Made by a program: the position numbers and the translations under genes. Of a stretch of DNA of 64,000 nt, positions 1 through 8,616 are shown piece by piece (position 1 is the stretch's first letter; each line of letters begins with the position of its first letter). The notes under the pieces were generated by a model. It ran no database searches. It was not told where the DNA came from and saw only the letters and a list, made by a program, of their open reading frames with translations. The DNA is from Sagittula marina (GTDB lineage: Bacteria; Pseudomonadota; Alphaproteobacteria; Rhodobacterales; Rhodobacteraceae). The stretch spans positions 248,001 to 312,000 of the forward strand of contig NZ_JACIEJ010000003.1 of assembly GCF_014196795.1 (NCBI RefSeq), written 5' to 3'.

Positions 1-2
1 GC

Positions 3-791
3 GTCTCCGTTATCGCTGTGCGTCCGGCTTGGGTTCAGGTGTCTGACGAGAGCGGGACCGTCTTGCTGTCGCGCGTGATGAACGCGGGCGAAAGCTATTC
101 CGTGCCGCGTGATTCGAATGCGCCGCGCATTCAGGTGGGTGAATCCGGATCTGTGTATTTCAGCGTCGACGGCACGGTCTATGGCCCTGCCGGATCGCGT
201 GGGGCGGTGACAGAGAATGTCTCGCTCGCCGCGGCCGATCTGACGGAGCAATATGGCCCGGCGGATACATCGCGTGACGAGGATCTGATGACCACACTGG
301 TGGCGATGGATCTGCTTGGCGATTCGGCTGAACCCACGGTGCAGGTGGCCTCCGCTGTGCCAGAGCGTCAGCTGACAGCGCCGGTGGCGCGGCAGCCCCA
401 GACGCCGGATGCTACGCCGGTTTCCCCGCGTGTCACGGCTGACGCGCGTCCGGGGATCACCGTGGTGGCAACATCGGAAACTTGGGTTGAGGTGACGACG
501 ACCTCCGGCAAGAAGATCTTTGCCCAGACGTTGCAGGCGGGCCAGACCTACCAAGTGCCTCAGACCGACCAGCCGCCGACGATCTTTTCCGGCAATGCGG
601 GCGGTGTTTTCTTTGCGGTGAACGGTCAGACCTTTGGCCCCTATGGGCAATCCGGCCAATTCGGTCGCAACCTTGCCCTGTCCGCCGACGCCATCACGCA
701 GAAGTTGCAGGTGGCGGATCTGACACAGAACCAGACCCTTGCGCGGGTTGTTGCGGAGCTGCGGCTTCAAGACACCGGCCCGGGTCGCTGA
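3..791 (+). CDS. RodZ-like protein, C-terminal part (DUF4115 repeats), 5' truncated
   Basis: The frame is open from the window edge with no stop, so the gene begins upstream. Two copies of the same module are visible, one at the start (AVRPAWVQVSDESG) and one near residue 155 (TVVATSETWVEVTTTSG). Each has a Trp followed by 'G.SY.VP' or 'GQTYQVP' and ends in a 'FG/YGP.G' turn. This is the DUF4115 beta domain that follows the helix-turn-helix and membrane anchor in RodZ-type proteins. The linker between the copies is rich in Pro, Ala and Thr. The family organises the MreB cell-shape machinery at the inner membrane, with this domain in the periplasm. It lies 86 bp upstream of ispG, an arrangement I know from Rhodobacterales. 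The HTH and membrane segment are not in the window, so the RodZ assignment is inference. Confidence 0.72.
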   Translation, partial: VSVIAVRPAWVQVSDESGTVLLSRVMNAGESYSVPRDSNAPRIQVGESGSVYFSVDGTVYGPAGSRGAVTENVSLAAADLTEQYGPADTSRDEDLMTTLVAMDLLGDSAEPTVQVASAVPERQLTAPVARQPQTPDATPVSPRVTADARPGITVVATSETWVEVTTTSGKKIFAQTLQAGQTYQVPQTDQPPTIFSGNAGGVFFAVNGQTFGPYGQSGQFGRNLALSADAITQKLQVADLTQNQTLARVVAELRLQDTGPGR

Positions 792-877
792 TTGGCCGGG
801 GTGGCGGGGCGTTGCACTTTCGCTCTGTCCTCGGCCATCCTATATCCTGACAGGACAACCATAACAGGAGACTCGGC

Positions 878-2008
878 ATGAGCCTCAATCATGTTCGCCC
901 GTGGCGTAACATTTACCGCCGCACGTCCCGTCAAATCATGGTCGGCAACGTGCCGGTCGGAGGGGATGCGCCGATTTCCGTCCAGACGATGACGAACACG
1001 GCGACCACGGATATCAAAGGCACCATCGCGCAGATTCAGGCCGCTGCCGATGCGGGGGCCGATATTGTCCGCGTGTCTGTCCCGGACGAGGCGTCGTCAA
1101 AGGCGCTGAAGGAGATCGTGCGCGAAAGCCCGGTGCCCATCGTGGCGGATATCCACTTTCACTACAAACGCGGCATCGAAGCGGCGGAGGCCGGCGCGGC
1201 CTGTCTGCGGATCAACCCCGGCAACATCGGCTCCCCGGACCGGGTGCGGGAGGTCATTCAGGCCGCACGCGACCACAGCTGTTCGATCCGCATCGGCGTG
1301 AACGCGGGTAGTCTGGAACGGCATCTGCTGGAAAAATACGGTGAGCCCTGTCCCGACGCGATGGTCGAGAGCGGTCTGGATCACATCCGGATCTTGCAGG
1401 ACAACGATTTTCACGAGTTCAAGATCTCGGTGAAGGCCTCGGACGTGTTCATGGCCGCAGCCGCGTATCAGCAGTTGGCGGAAGCCACGGATGCCCCGAT
1501 CCACCTTGGCATCACCGAGGCGGGGGGACTTGTGTCCGGCACCGTCAAGAGCGCGATCGGCCTTGGCAACCTGCTTTGGATGGGGATTGGTGATACGATA
1601 CGCGTGTCGCTGTCCGCCGATCCGGTCGAAGAGGTGAAAATCGGGTTCGAAATCCTCAAGTCGCTTGGCCTGCGCCATCGCGGTGTGAACATCATCTCCT
1701 GTCCCAGCTGCGCGCGTCAGGGGTTCGACGTGATCAAGACGGTGGAGACACTGGAAAAGCGGCTGGAACACATAAAAACGCCCATGTCCCTGAGCATCAT
1801 CGGCTGCGTTGTGAACGGACCCGGTGAGGCGTTGATGACCGATGTCGGCTTTACCGGCGGCGGTGCCGGGTCCGGCATGGTCTATCTGGCGGGCAAGGCG
1901 AGCCACAAGATGAACAACGAACAGATGGTCGATCACATTGTCGAAGAAGTCGAAAAGCGCGCCGAAGCCATAGAGGCCGGGGCCGTGTCGACCGAAGCGG
2001 CCGAGTAA
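878..2008 (+). CDS. ispG: 4-hydroxy-3-methylbut-2-enyl diphosphate synthase (flavodoxin), MEP pathway
   Basis: 376 residues, normal for the bacterial form. IspG reductively converts ME-cPP to HMBPP in the non-mevalonate isoprenoid pathway, using a [4Fe-4S] cluster. The N-terminal TIM-barrel signature is visible ([15 protein letters not shown], then [10 protein letters not shown] and [13 protein letters not shown]). The C-terminal cluster ligands appear as [10 protein letters not shown] and [10 protein letters not shown]. An AGGAG ribosome site precedes the ATG by about 9 bases. The gene follows the RodZ-like gene and precedes a histidine kinase after a short gap. Confidence 0.97.
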   Translation: MSLNHVRPWRNIYRRTSRQIMVGNVPVGGDAPISVQTMTNTATTDIKGTIAQIQAAADAGADIVRVSVPDEASSKALKEIVRESPVPIVADIHFHYKRGIEAAEAGAACLRINPGNIGSPDRVREVIQAARDHSCSIRIGVNAGSLERHLLEKYGEPCPDAMVESGLDHIRILQDNDFHEFKISVKASDVFMAAAAYQQLAEATDAPIHLGITEAGGLVSGTVKSAIGLGNLLWMGIGDTIRVSLSADPVEEVKIGFEILKSLGLRHRGVNIISCPSCARQGFDVIKTVETLEKRLEHIKTPMSLSIIGCVVNGPGEALMTDVGFTGGGAGSGMVYLAGKASHKMNNEQMVDHIVEEVEKRAEAIEAGAVSTEAAE

Positions 2009-2063
2009 CACACAAGGATTGGGAGACCCCGAACGCGGGGGGCATGAGCAGCGCAGGAGCGGT

Positions 2064-3410
2064 ATGAGAGGATTACCCGGGCTGGACACTATGTTTGTGT
2101 TGGACACGCACGTGATCCGTGCCCAACATATCTTGCGCCGCCGCGAATTGATCTTTCGCGGGTTCAGCCTTTTCATTGCGTGCCTGACGCTGTTCCTTGT
2201 CTTTGGGATGGGCGAAACGCTTATCTGGTTCGTGGGGCGCATGGTGATCTATCTGCCGTTCATGTGGGTCGCGGCGCGCTTGCCGGATCGGCTGACCGGG
2301 TGGCGCCTGATCGGTCTGGTGATCTGGATTCTGGTCGATACGCTGAGCTACACGTTGATGGCCGTCTGGCTTTGGTATCTCGACGATCGCGTGCTCGACC
2401 TGTTCGCGATGGCAATCATCGTGACCGCGATGCTGTCGGTCAGCTGGGTGCGCGCCGAATCCGCGCTGCTGTGGGTGTGTGACAGCATCTCCATCGCGGT
2501 GACGGTCATGCTGGTGCCGATCATCTACTACCTGCAAGGCGGTGGGTTGATCGAGACCATCATGGGCTTCGGGGTGTTTGCACTGGTGCTGGTCTATTTT
2601 GTCATGGCCAACTTTTCGGTCTGGCGGGCGCGGAAAGAGACGCGGCAGGCCCAGGGGCTGGAGGTGGCGCGGGCCAAGCGCGACGCGGTGGGCAAGCTGG
2701 CCGGTGGCATGGCGCATGATTTCAACAACCTTCTGACGGTGGTTCTGGGCAATCTGGAACTGGCGCGTTTGACGACGAAGCCGGGAGACCGTGCGGAATA
2801 CATCGCGGAGGCGGAACGGTCCGCCAAACGCGGCGCGGAGATGATCAAGCAATTGCTGGCGTTTTCGCGCAAGGCGCGGCTGGAGACGCGGACCGTCGAC
2901 GTGGCCGAGATCTTTGACGGGGTCACGCCGCTGATTTCCAACGTGCTGGGGCCACAACACCGGATGATCTGCGCGCCGGTGCCCAAAGGTCTGCCAAAGA
3001 TACGGGTGGACACGGGGAAGGTGCAGTCGGTGCTTCTGGAACTGTTCCTGAACGCCCGGGACGCCATGCCTCGCGGTGGCGATATCCGGTTGGAGGCGAT
3101 GGAAACCACGGCGCTGGACATACCGACCGTGAGCCTGTCGGTTCAGGACACCGGCGAGGGGATTGCGGCGGACCGCCTGAGCCTCGTGTGCGATCCGTTC
3201 TACAGCACGCGCAACAAGGCGACGGGCTTGGGCCTGTCCATGGTGCGCGGCATCGTGGAACAGTCCGGTGGCCGGCTGGACATCACGTCTGAACCGGGGC
3301 AGGGCACCTGCGTGACCCTGCATTTTGCGGCGGCCACGCAGGCGGTTGGCACGCTACCGAGCGAGGCGTCGAAACTCGGGCCGCACCGCGCGGCTCACCG
3401 GCTCAGGTAG
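2064..3410 (+). CDS. membrane sensor histidine kinase, no receiver domain
   Basis: About 448 residues. The first 185 or so form roughly six hydrophobic segments. A dimerisation/phosphoacceptor helix follows (GKLAGGMAHDFNNLL), with the His in the CckA-like 'AHDFNNLL' context, then an ATPase domain with the N box (ELFLNARDAMPRGG), a G1 box (DTGEGI) and a GLGLSMVRGIVEQSGG box. There is no receiver domain and no adjacent response regulator, so the partner is unknown. I chose the ATG at 2064, which has AGGAG four bases upstream. An in-frame TTG at 2019 and an ATG at 2091 are alternatives. The 3' end overlaps the convergent thioredoxin-like gene by 16 bases. Confidence 0.85.
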   Translation: MRGLPGLDTMFVLDTHVIRAQHILRRRELIFRGFSLFIACLTLFLVFGMGETLIWFVGRMVIYLPFMWVAARLPDRLTGWRLIGLVIWILVDTLSYTLMAVWLWYLDDRVLDLFAMAIIVTAMLSVSWVRAESALLWVCDSISIAVTVMLVPIIYYLQGGGLIETIMGFGVFALVLVYFVMANFSVWRARKETRQAQGLEVARAKRDAVGKLAGGMAHDFNNLLTVVLGNLELARLTTKPGDRAEYIAEAERSAKRGAEMIKQLLAFSRKARLETRTVDVAEIFDGVTPLISNVLGPQHRMICAPVPKGLPKIRVDTGKVQSVLLELFLNARDAMPRGGDIRLEAMETTALDIPTVSLSVQDTGEGIAADRLSLVCDPFYSTRNKATGLGLSMVRGIVEQSGGRLDITSEPGQGTCVTLHFAAATQAVGTLPSEASKLGPHRAAHRLR

Positions 3411-3838
3411 GTCCGGAGAACGAGGTCGGGCATATGCCCCTGGATAAGCCTGTCCGGCAGCACATAGGCGGGCAGCGCATCGAATTGCAGACGCTCGAAC
3501 ATGGCGCGATGCTCCGCGTTTTCGAGTGAGAACGATCGCCACGGCACGTCGAGGTCATTGGCCAGATCGGTCAGCTCGCGGCGTGCACGGTCGCAATCGT
3601 CGCAATCAGGGCCAACAAACAGGACAATCTCGGCAGGACGCGCGCCCTCGGTCAGAGGGGCGAACAAGGTCGGCGCGTCAGCGGCAATGCGGCTGCGGTC
3701 CGCGCTTTTTTCCGCCCCGTAGAGGTCGGTCGCCGGCGGCGCCGTAAGCGCGCGCAGACGTTCCTCTGCCGTGGGTTCGAACTGGGCGAACCCCGGCGCC
3801 GCGATCAGCAGCAGCGCCGGAAGGAGATACCGTATCAC
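3395..3838 (-). CDS. exported thioredoxin-like protein with CDDC motif
   Basis: 147 residues with a clear signal peptide (hydrophobic 4-15, then GFAQ). The fold is suggested by a beta strand leading to a CxxC pair (VGPDCDDC, Cys79 and Cys82) and a cis-Pro-like 'ALPAYVL' near residue 127. The acidic DD between the cysteines is unusual for DsbA or Trx enzymes. It overlaps the upstream DsbA-family gene by four bases, so the two are probably translationally coupled and work together in the periplasm. The C-terminus overlaps the convergent kinase gene by 16 bases. No named family is recognised; a role in periplasmic redox or protein folding is inferred. Confidence 0.75.
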   Translation of the reverse strand: MIRYLLPALLLIAAPGFAQFEPTAEERLRALTAPPATDLYGAEKSADRSRIAADAPTLFAPLTEGARPAEIVLFVGPDCDDCDRARRELTDLANDLDVPWRSFSLENAEHRAMFERLQFDALPAYVLPDRLIQGHMPDLVLRTYLSR

Positions 3839-4602
3839 TCGGAGGCGCGCGCCTGCGCCACGATCTGTTCCATCGCGGGCAGCGGTGCATAGCCACGCAC
3901 CATTTCATCGCCAAAGACGAAGGACGGCGTGCCGCTGATCTGCATGGCCTGCGCCAGCGCGCGGGTTTCAGAGATGCGGCGCATGACTTCGTCGCTGTTC
4001 ATTTCCGCAAGGATCGCCTCGCCGTCGAGGCCGAAGGTGTCTGCCAGACGGGTCAGCGCGCTTTCGCTGGGGTTGCCTTCGAGCGCGATCAGAGCGTCGT
4101 GGACCTGACCGTAGGCCTCATCCCCGGCGACGATCTGCGTGGCGATGGCGAATTTCGACGATTCCAGGGACGCTTCGCCCAGGATCGGGAATTCCTTGAC
4201 GATCAGGCGGATGTTGCCGTCGTTTTCCACCAGCTCGGTGACCTCAGGCGCGGCCTTGCGGCAGTAGCCGCAGCGGTAGTCCATGAATTCCACGATGGTG
4301 AAATCGCCGTCGGGGTTGCCGCCGACCCAGGAATAGCCGTCGTCGAGAAGCGCTTCGCGGTGGGTTTCCACCAGCGACTGATCCGCGACGATCTGTTGCT
4401 GCGCTTCCATTTCCTCGAGCTTGGACACGGCGTCCATGATGGTCTGCGGGTTTTCCAGCAGGTAGTCGCGGACCGCCTCACCAAAGGCCGCACGCTGCGT
4501 GTCCGTCATGTTGTCAATGTCAAAGGCGTCCTGCGCAGAGGCCGTGGTGGCGCCCAGAAGGCAGGCGGCGGTGACGCCGGCTTTGAGAAGTGTCTTGGAC
4601 AT
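3835..4602 (-). CDS. DsbA-family periplasmic thiol-disulfide oxidoreductase
   Basis: 255 residues: a signal peptide (1-23, ending ASA), an N-terminal helical extension rich in Glu and Gln (about 30-85), then a thioredoxin domain with VEFMDYRCGYC (CGYC at 111-114) and a cis-Pro loop (ISGTPSFVFGDEMVRGY). The N-terminal extension and the DsbA-like insertion resemble the ScsC/Com1 group, several of which oligomerise through that extension. It likely introduces or isomerises disulfides in exported proteins. It is the first gene of a two-gene unit with the CDDC protein. The M48 peptidase gene lies 33 bp upstream on the same strand, so all three may be co-transcribed. Confidence 0.9.
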   Translation of the reverse strand: MSKTLLKAGVTAACLLGATTASAQDAFDIDNMTDTQRAAFGEAVRDYLLENPQTIMDAVSKLEEMEAQQQIVADQSLVETHREALLDDGYSWVGGNPDGDFTIVEFMDYRCGYCRKAAPEVTELVENDGNIRLIVKEFPILGEASLESSKFAIATQIVAGDEAYGQVHDALIALEGNPSESALTRLADTFGLDGEAILAEMNSDEVMRRISETRALAQAMQISGTPSFVFGDEMVRGYAPLPAMEQIVAQARASE

Positions 4603-4635
4603 GGTGTCTCCGTGGTTGCGGTATTGGTGTAGTCT

Positions 4636-5979
4636 CTAGCGACGTTTTGCCTGTTTGGCAGCACTTAACACATCTTGGGCCCGCTGCCACGGGGCTGAAC
4701 CGCGCGGCAGTTGATCGGCGGCGCGCCCGGCATGCAGTTCCGCGTCCGTCAGGCGGCCGATCAGGGCGTAGCGTTCGGCGGTGGCCAGCGAGGCCATGCC
4801 GGTGTTGCCGAGCTTGGCATAGGCGACGGCGAGGTCGCGCAGCAGGCGGGGGTCGGAAAAGTCACGGCCCCGCGCGCCTTCGAGCGCCTGCAATGCGCCC
4901 TTGGCGTTGCCGGTGGCCAGACGCGCCCGGCCCAGACCGCCGAGGATCAGCGGTTCACGCGGGGCACGGTTGGCCGCGGCGCTGTAGACTTGTTCAGCGG
5001 CCTTGAACTGACGTGATTCCAGCAGGATCTGGCCCTTGAGCTCCAGCAGGTAGGGGTCCTTGGGGCGCATGGCGATGGCGGCGTCGATGGATTTCAGCGC
5101 CCGCCGCAGATCGGATTGCCTGTGGTAGGCCACGGCCTGCCGCATCAGGGCCACGTCCTTGTATGGATCGGACCCGGCGCGGCGCAGGGTCCAGCCGGGC
5201 GCGCGTTTGAAGGCGGTCAGCTTGCCCTTGGCGCGGGCGAACCAGTATTCGGCGGCGGCATTGGGCGCGGCCTTTGGCGCGCTGGCAACAAGCGCCTCCA
5301 GCGCGCGGAGGCGGTCGCGGGACAGCGGGTGGGTGACGGCGTAGGGATCGAGGCGGCTTTCGTTCAGGTTCAACTGCCCGGTGAAATGCTTTATCGTGTC
5401 CACGGCTCCTTGGGGGTCGATCCCGGCGCGTACCATGTAGCGGACGGACGCGATGTCAGCGGAGCTTTCCTCGGCGCGGGTGTGGCTGAAAAAGCGCCGC
5501 TGGCTGGCGCTTTGCGATCCCAGCGCAATGCCGAGGGCGACATTCGGATCGGCACCGGAGGCCCCGGCCACAGCCGCCAGCGCAAGGCCCAGACCGGCGG
5601 CGTTGCGGGCGGAGCGCATGTTGGCCAGACGGCGCGCGATGTGGCCGTTGGCGATATGCGCGGCCTCATGGGCGATCACCGATTGCAGGGAGGCGGCGCT
5701 GTCGAGCTTCATGATCAGGCCGGAGTGCAAGAAGATGTGACGCGCATCGGTGACAAAGGCGTTCAGCGAACTGTCGTCCAGCACGACGATCTGCACCTGG
5801 CTTGGCGTCAGCCCGGCGGCGGTCAGAACCGGGGCTGCCAGTTGTTTCAACGCGTATTCCATATCCGCATCGCGCAGGAATGTGGCGGCGCGCAGAGGGG
5901 CTGCGGCCAACAGGCTGAGAGCGAGGATCGCGGCGAGCAGGCGGGAGAGGGTCATTGACGGCACTGGGGTCTCGCTCAT
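4636..5979 (-). CDS. periplasmic M48 metalloprotease with C-terminal TPR repeats (BepA-like)
   Basis: About 447 residues from the ATG at 5979. The N-terminus carries a signal peptide (SRLLAAILALSLLAAAPLRA). The zinc motif HEAAH (about residue 104) is followed by 'IANGHIARR' and the third-ligand region EESSADIASVRYM. The C-terminal 200 residues are helical TPR-like repeats (for example YLLELKGQILLESRQFKAAE). This architecture matches BepA/YfgC, an outer-membrane-protein quality-control protease and chaperone. Neither 5979 nor 5955 has a good ribosome site. A start at 6036 would overlap the divergent aminotransferase, so I rejected it. It sits beside two periplasmic thiol-redox genes, which fits envelope quality control. 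Confidence 0.9.
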   Translation of the reverse strand: MSETPVPSMTLSRLLAAILALSLLAAAPLRAATFLRDADMEYALKQLAAPVLTAAGLTPSQVQIVVLDDSSLNAFVTDARHIFLHSGLIMKLDSAASLQSVIAHEAAHIANGHIARRLANMRSARNAAGLGLALAAVAGASGADPNVALGIALGSQSASQRRFFSHTRAEESSADIASVRYMVRAGIDPQGAVDTIKHFTGQLNLNESRLDPYAVTHPLSRDRLRALEALVASAPKAAPNAAAEYWFARAKGKLTAFKRAPGWTLRRAGSDPYKDVALMRQAVAYHRQSDLRRALKSIDAAIAMRPKDPYLLELKGQILLESRQFKAAEQVYSAAANRAPREPLILGGLGRARLATGNAKGALQALEGARGRDFSDPRLLRDLAVAYAKLGNTGMASLATAERYALIGRLTDAELHAGRAADQLPRGSAPWQRAQDVLSAAKQAKRR

Positions 5980-6023
5980 AAGCGTCGGGGCAGACAGGTT
6001 GCGCCCAGAGTAGAGAGACAGAC

Positions 6024-7181
6024 ATGAGAAGTTCAAGACGCGGGAACGTCGATCCCTTTATCGTGATGGATGTCATGGAAGCTGCGCGGGCCCGCGAGGC
6101 CGCCGGACATCGGGTGATCCATATGGAAGTGGGCCAGCCGGGCAGCGCCGCACCGGAGCCCGCGCGCACGGCACTGGCCGAGGCGCTGAGCCATGACCCC
6201 ATGGGCTATACCGTCGCCCTGGGCATCCCGGCATTGCGGGCGCGCATCGCGCAGCTTTATGGCGAATGGTACAACGTCGACCTTGACCCGGCCCGCGTGG
6301 TGGTGACGTCCGGGTCGTCGGGGGGCTTCGTCCTGGCGTTTTCGGCGCTGTTCGATGCCGGCGACCGGGTGGCCCTGGGGCGTCCGGGTTATCCGTCTTA
6401 TCGCCAGATCCTGAAGGCCATGGACCTTCAGCCGGTCGAGGTCGAGACCACGCTGGAAAACCGCTACCAGCCGGTGCCGGGGGATCTGGACGGGGTCGAT
6501 TACGAGGGGCTGCTGATCGCCTCGCCGGGCAATCCCACCGGCACGATGCTGGACAAGCCTGCCCTGAGCGCCCTGCACGATGCCGCCAGTGCGCGCGGTG
6601 CGGCGTTCCTGTCGGATGAGATCTACCACGGGATCGAATACGACAAGCCCGCCGTGACCGCGCTGGAAATCAGCGACGATGTCGTGGTGATCAATTCGTT
6701 TTCCAAGTATTTCTCCATGACGGGCTGGCGCGTGGGCTGGCTGGTGGTGCCGGATGAGCTGGTGCGGCAGGTGGAGCGGCTGGCGCAGAACATGTTCATC
6801 TGCGCGCCGCACGTGAGCCAGCTGGCCGCGCTTGCCGCGATCGACGCCAGAGAAGAGACGGAGGCCAACCTCGCGGTCTACAGCCGCAACCGTGACCTGA
6901 TGTGGGAGGGGCTGCGCACCGCGGGGTTTGATCGCATCGCGCCGCCGGACGGGGCGTTCTATTTTTACGCCGATGTCAGCCACATCACGCAGGACAGCGT
7001 CAGCTTTGCGCGCGAGATCCTCGAAGAGGCGGGCGTCGCGGTGACGCCGGGACTGGATTTCGACCCGGTGCGCGGGGGCGGCACGCTGCGGTTTTCCTAT
7101 GCGCGCGGAACCGATGACATCGAAGAAGGGCTTGCGCGGCTGCACGCCTTCATGAAGCGGCGGGGGCTTGCACAGGGGTGA
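6024..7181 (+). CDS. PLP-dependent aminotransferase, class I/II
   Basis: 385 residues. Fold-type I features are clear: GYTVALGIPALR near the substrate loop, the cofactor Asn in SPGNPTGT, the Asp/Tyr pair in FLSDEIYHGIEY, and the Schiff-base Lys in NSFSKYFSMTGWRVGW. The C-terminal Arg (RFSYA) would bind the substrate carboxylate. It most resembles aspartate- or aromatic-type aminotransferases of subgroup I-gamma. The precise amino donor cannot be read from sequence. It is divergent from the M48 gene with only 44 bp between the start codons, so both promoters must lie there or inside the genes. Confidence 0.9.
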   Translation: MRSSRRGNVDPFIVMDVMEAARAREAAGHRVIHMEVGQPGSAAPEPARTALAEALSHDPMGYTVALGIPALRARIAQLYGEWYNVDLDPARVVVTSGSSGGFVLAFSALFDAGDRVALGRPGYPSYRQILKAMDLQPVEVETTLENRYQPVPGDLDGVDYEGLLIASPGNPTGTMLDKPALSALHDAASARGAAFLSDEIYHGIEYDKPAVTALEISDDVVVINSFSKYFSMTGWRVGWLVVPDELVRQVERLAQNMFICAPHVSQLAALAAIDAREETEANLAVYSRNRDLMWEGLRTAGFDRIAPPDGAFYFYADVSHITQDSVSFAREILEEAGVAVTPGLDFDPVRGGGTLRFSYARGTDDIEEGLARLHAFMKRRGLAQG

Positions 7182-7252
7182 GGCCCCTCTGGGCGGGACA
7201 GGCGCGACCTGATAGCATACCGCAAAACAACCTCTGACCGGGGATACATCGG

Positions 7253-8467
7253 GTGATGAGCAGAATATTCGCGTTTCTTTTCATGCTGGTCTGGGCTGTG
7301 CCGGGCGTGGCGCAGGAGGCATCGGGCCTTGCGCGCTACGAGGACGGCGGGTTCAAGGACCGCCGGTTTGGTGGCGGCAGTGAGCTGCGGCTGACGCTGT
7401 CGCAGGGCGTGCCGTGGCGGGTGTTCACCGTGGCGGACCCGTATCGGCTGGTGGTGGATTTCCGCGAAGTCGACTGGACCGGGGTGACAGATCGGGAGCT
7501 GAACGCCAGCAAGCGCGTGCGCCAGGTGCAGATGGGCAGCTTTCGCCCCGGCTGGTCGCGGCTGGTGGCGGAACTGACTGGGCCGCTGCAGGTCTCCGAG
7601 GCGAGCCTGTCGGTCGCCACGGAGGGCGGCAGCGCGGAGCTGCTGCTGCGCTTGGAAGAGACCGACGATGTGAGCTTTCGCGCGCGGGCCGGTGTGCCCA
7701 GCGATCCGGATTGGAAACGACCCGAGGCAAAGGCGCGGGCGCCCGCACCGCGTGCCGCCGGCGCGCCGATCGTGGTGGTGCTGGACCCCGGCCATGGCGG
7801 CGTCGATCCCGGCGCACAGCGGGCGGGGGTCAACGAGGCCGACCTGATGCTGACCTTCGCGCGTGAATTGCGCGATGTGCTGCTGCGCTCTGGCAACTAC
7901 GATGTGGTGCTGACGCGCAATGAGGACAGCTTTGTCTCTCTGGAAAGGCGCGTGGCGCTGGCGCATGAGGCTGGCGCGGATATCTTCATCTCGCTGCATG
8001 CCGATGCGCTGGACAGTGGCGTAGCGCATGGCGCGTCGGTCTACACGCTGGCCGAAGACGCGTCTGATGCCGCCTCGGCGGCCCTGGCGGAGCGGCACGA
8101 TCGCGACGACCTGCTGGCGGGCGTGGATCTGAGCGGGTCGGACGACAAGGTGGCGTCGATTCTGCTGGATATGGCGCGGCTGGACAACACGCCGCGCAGT
8201 CAGGCGCTGTCGACGCACCTGGTGGACGGCATCCGAAGCGAATTGGGCTACGTGCATAAGGACCCGGAGCGGCAGGCGGCGTTTTCCGTGCTGAAATCGG
8301 CGGACATTCCCTCGGTGCTGATCGAGCTGGGGTTTCTGTCATCACAGGAAGATCTGCGCAGCCTGCAGGACCCTGCATGGCGCGGGGGCATGGCCGCTGG
8401 CATCCGCGACGGACTGGCCGCGTGGATCATCGAGGACAAGGCGCTGGCGCGGCTGCGTCGGCAGTAG
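7253..8467 (+). CDS. N-acetylmuramoyl-L-alanine amidase with AMIN domain (AmiC type)
   Basis: 404 residues. The protein has a signal peptide (to VAQEA), an AMIN beta domain (about 30-150; WRVFTVADPYRLVVDF) that targets peptidoglycan at the septum, then an Amidase_3 catalytic domain. Zinc and catalytic residues are visible in VLDPGHGGVDPGA (His), VNEADLML (Glu), ISLHADAL (His) and SVLIELGFLS (catalytic Glu). The enzyme cleaves the amide between muramic acid and the stem peptide during cell separation. GTG at 7253 and ATG at 7256 are adjacent; GGGGA eight bases upstream favours the GTG. PBP1A follows downstream after a terminator-like hairpin, so this is a peptidoglycan neighbourhood. Confidence 0.92.
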   Translation: MMSRIFAFLFMLVWAVPGVAQEASGLARYEDGGFKDRRFGGGSELRLTLSQGVPWRVFTVADPYRLVVDFREVDWTGVTDRELNASKRVRQVQMGSFRPGWSRLVAELTGPLQVSEASLSVATEGGSAELLLRLEETDDVSFRARAGVPSDPDWKRPEAKARAPAPRAAGAPIVVVLDPGHGGVDPGAQRAGVNEADLMLTFARELRDVLLRSGNYDVVLTRNEDSFVSLERRVALAHEAGADIFISLHADALDSGVAHGASVYTLAEDASDAASAALAERHDRDDLLAGVDLSGSDDKVASILLDMARLDNTPRSQALSTHLVDGIRSELGYVHKDPERQAAFSVLKSADIPSVLIELGFLSSQEDLRSLQDPAWRGGMAAGIRDGLAAWIIEDKALARLRRQ

Positions 8468-8516
8468 GCGAACGCGATGGACCGTGCCCGTCGCGCATCC
8501 GGATAGCAGATCGGCA

Positions 8517-8546
8517 AAGCCGCGCCGCTCTGGCGCGGTTGTGTTT
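8517..8546 (+). terminator. probable intrinsic terminator after the amidase gene
   Basis: A hairpin with arms CCGCGCC (8520-8526) and GGCGCGG (8532-8538) and a five-base loop is followed by TTGTGTTTT. It lies 50 bp after the amidase stop and 70 bp before the PBP1A start. Confidence 0.65.
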
Positions 8547-8616
8547 TGACCCATGCCTCGAAAACCGCTAAGCGAGGCGGAACAAGGCTTGAACTTCCCT
8601 AAAATGAGGGCTGTGC

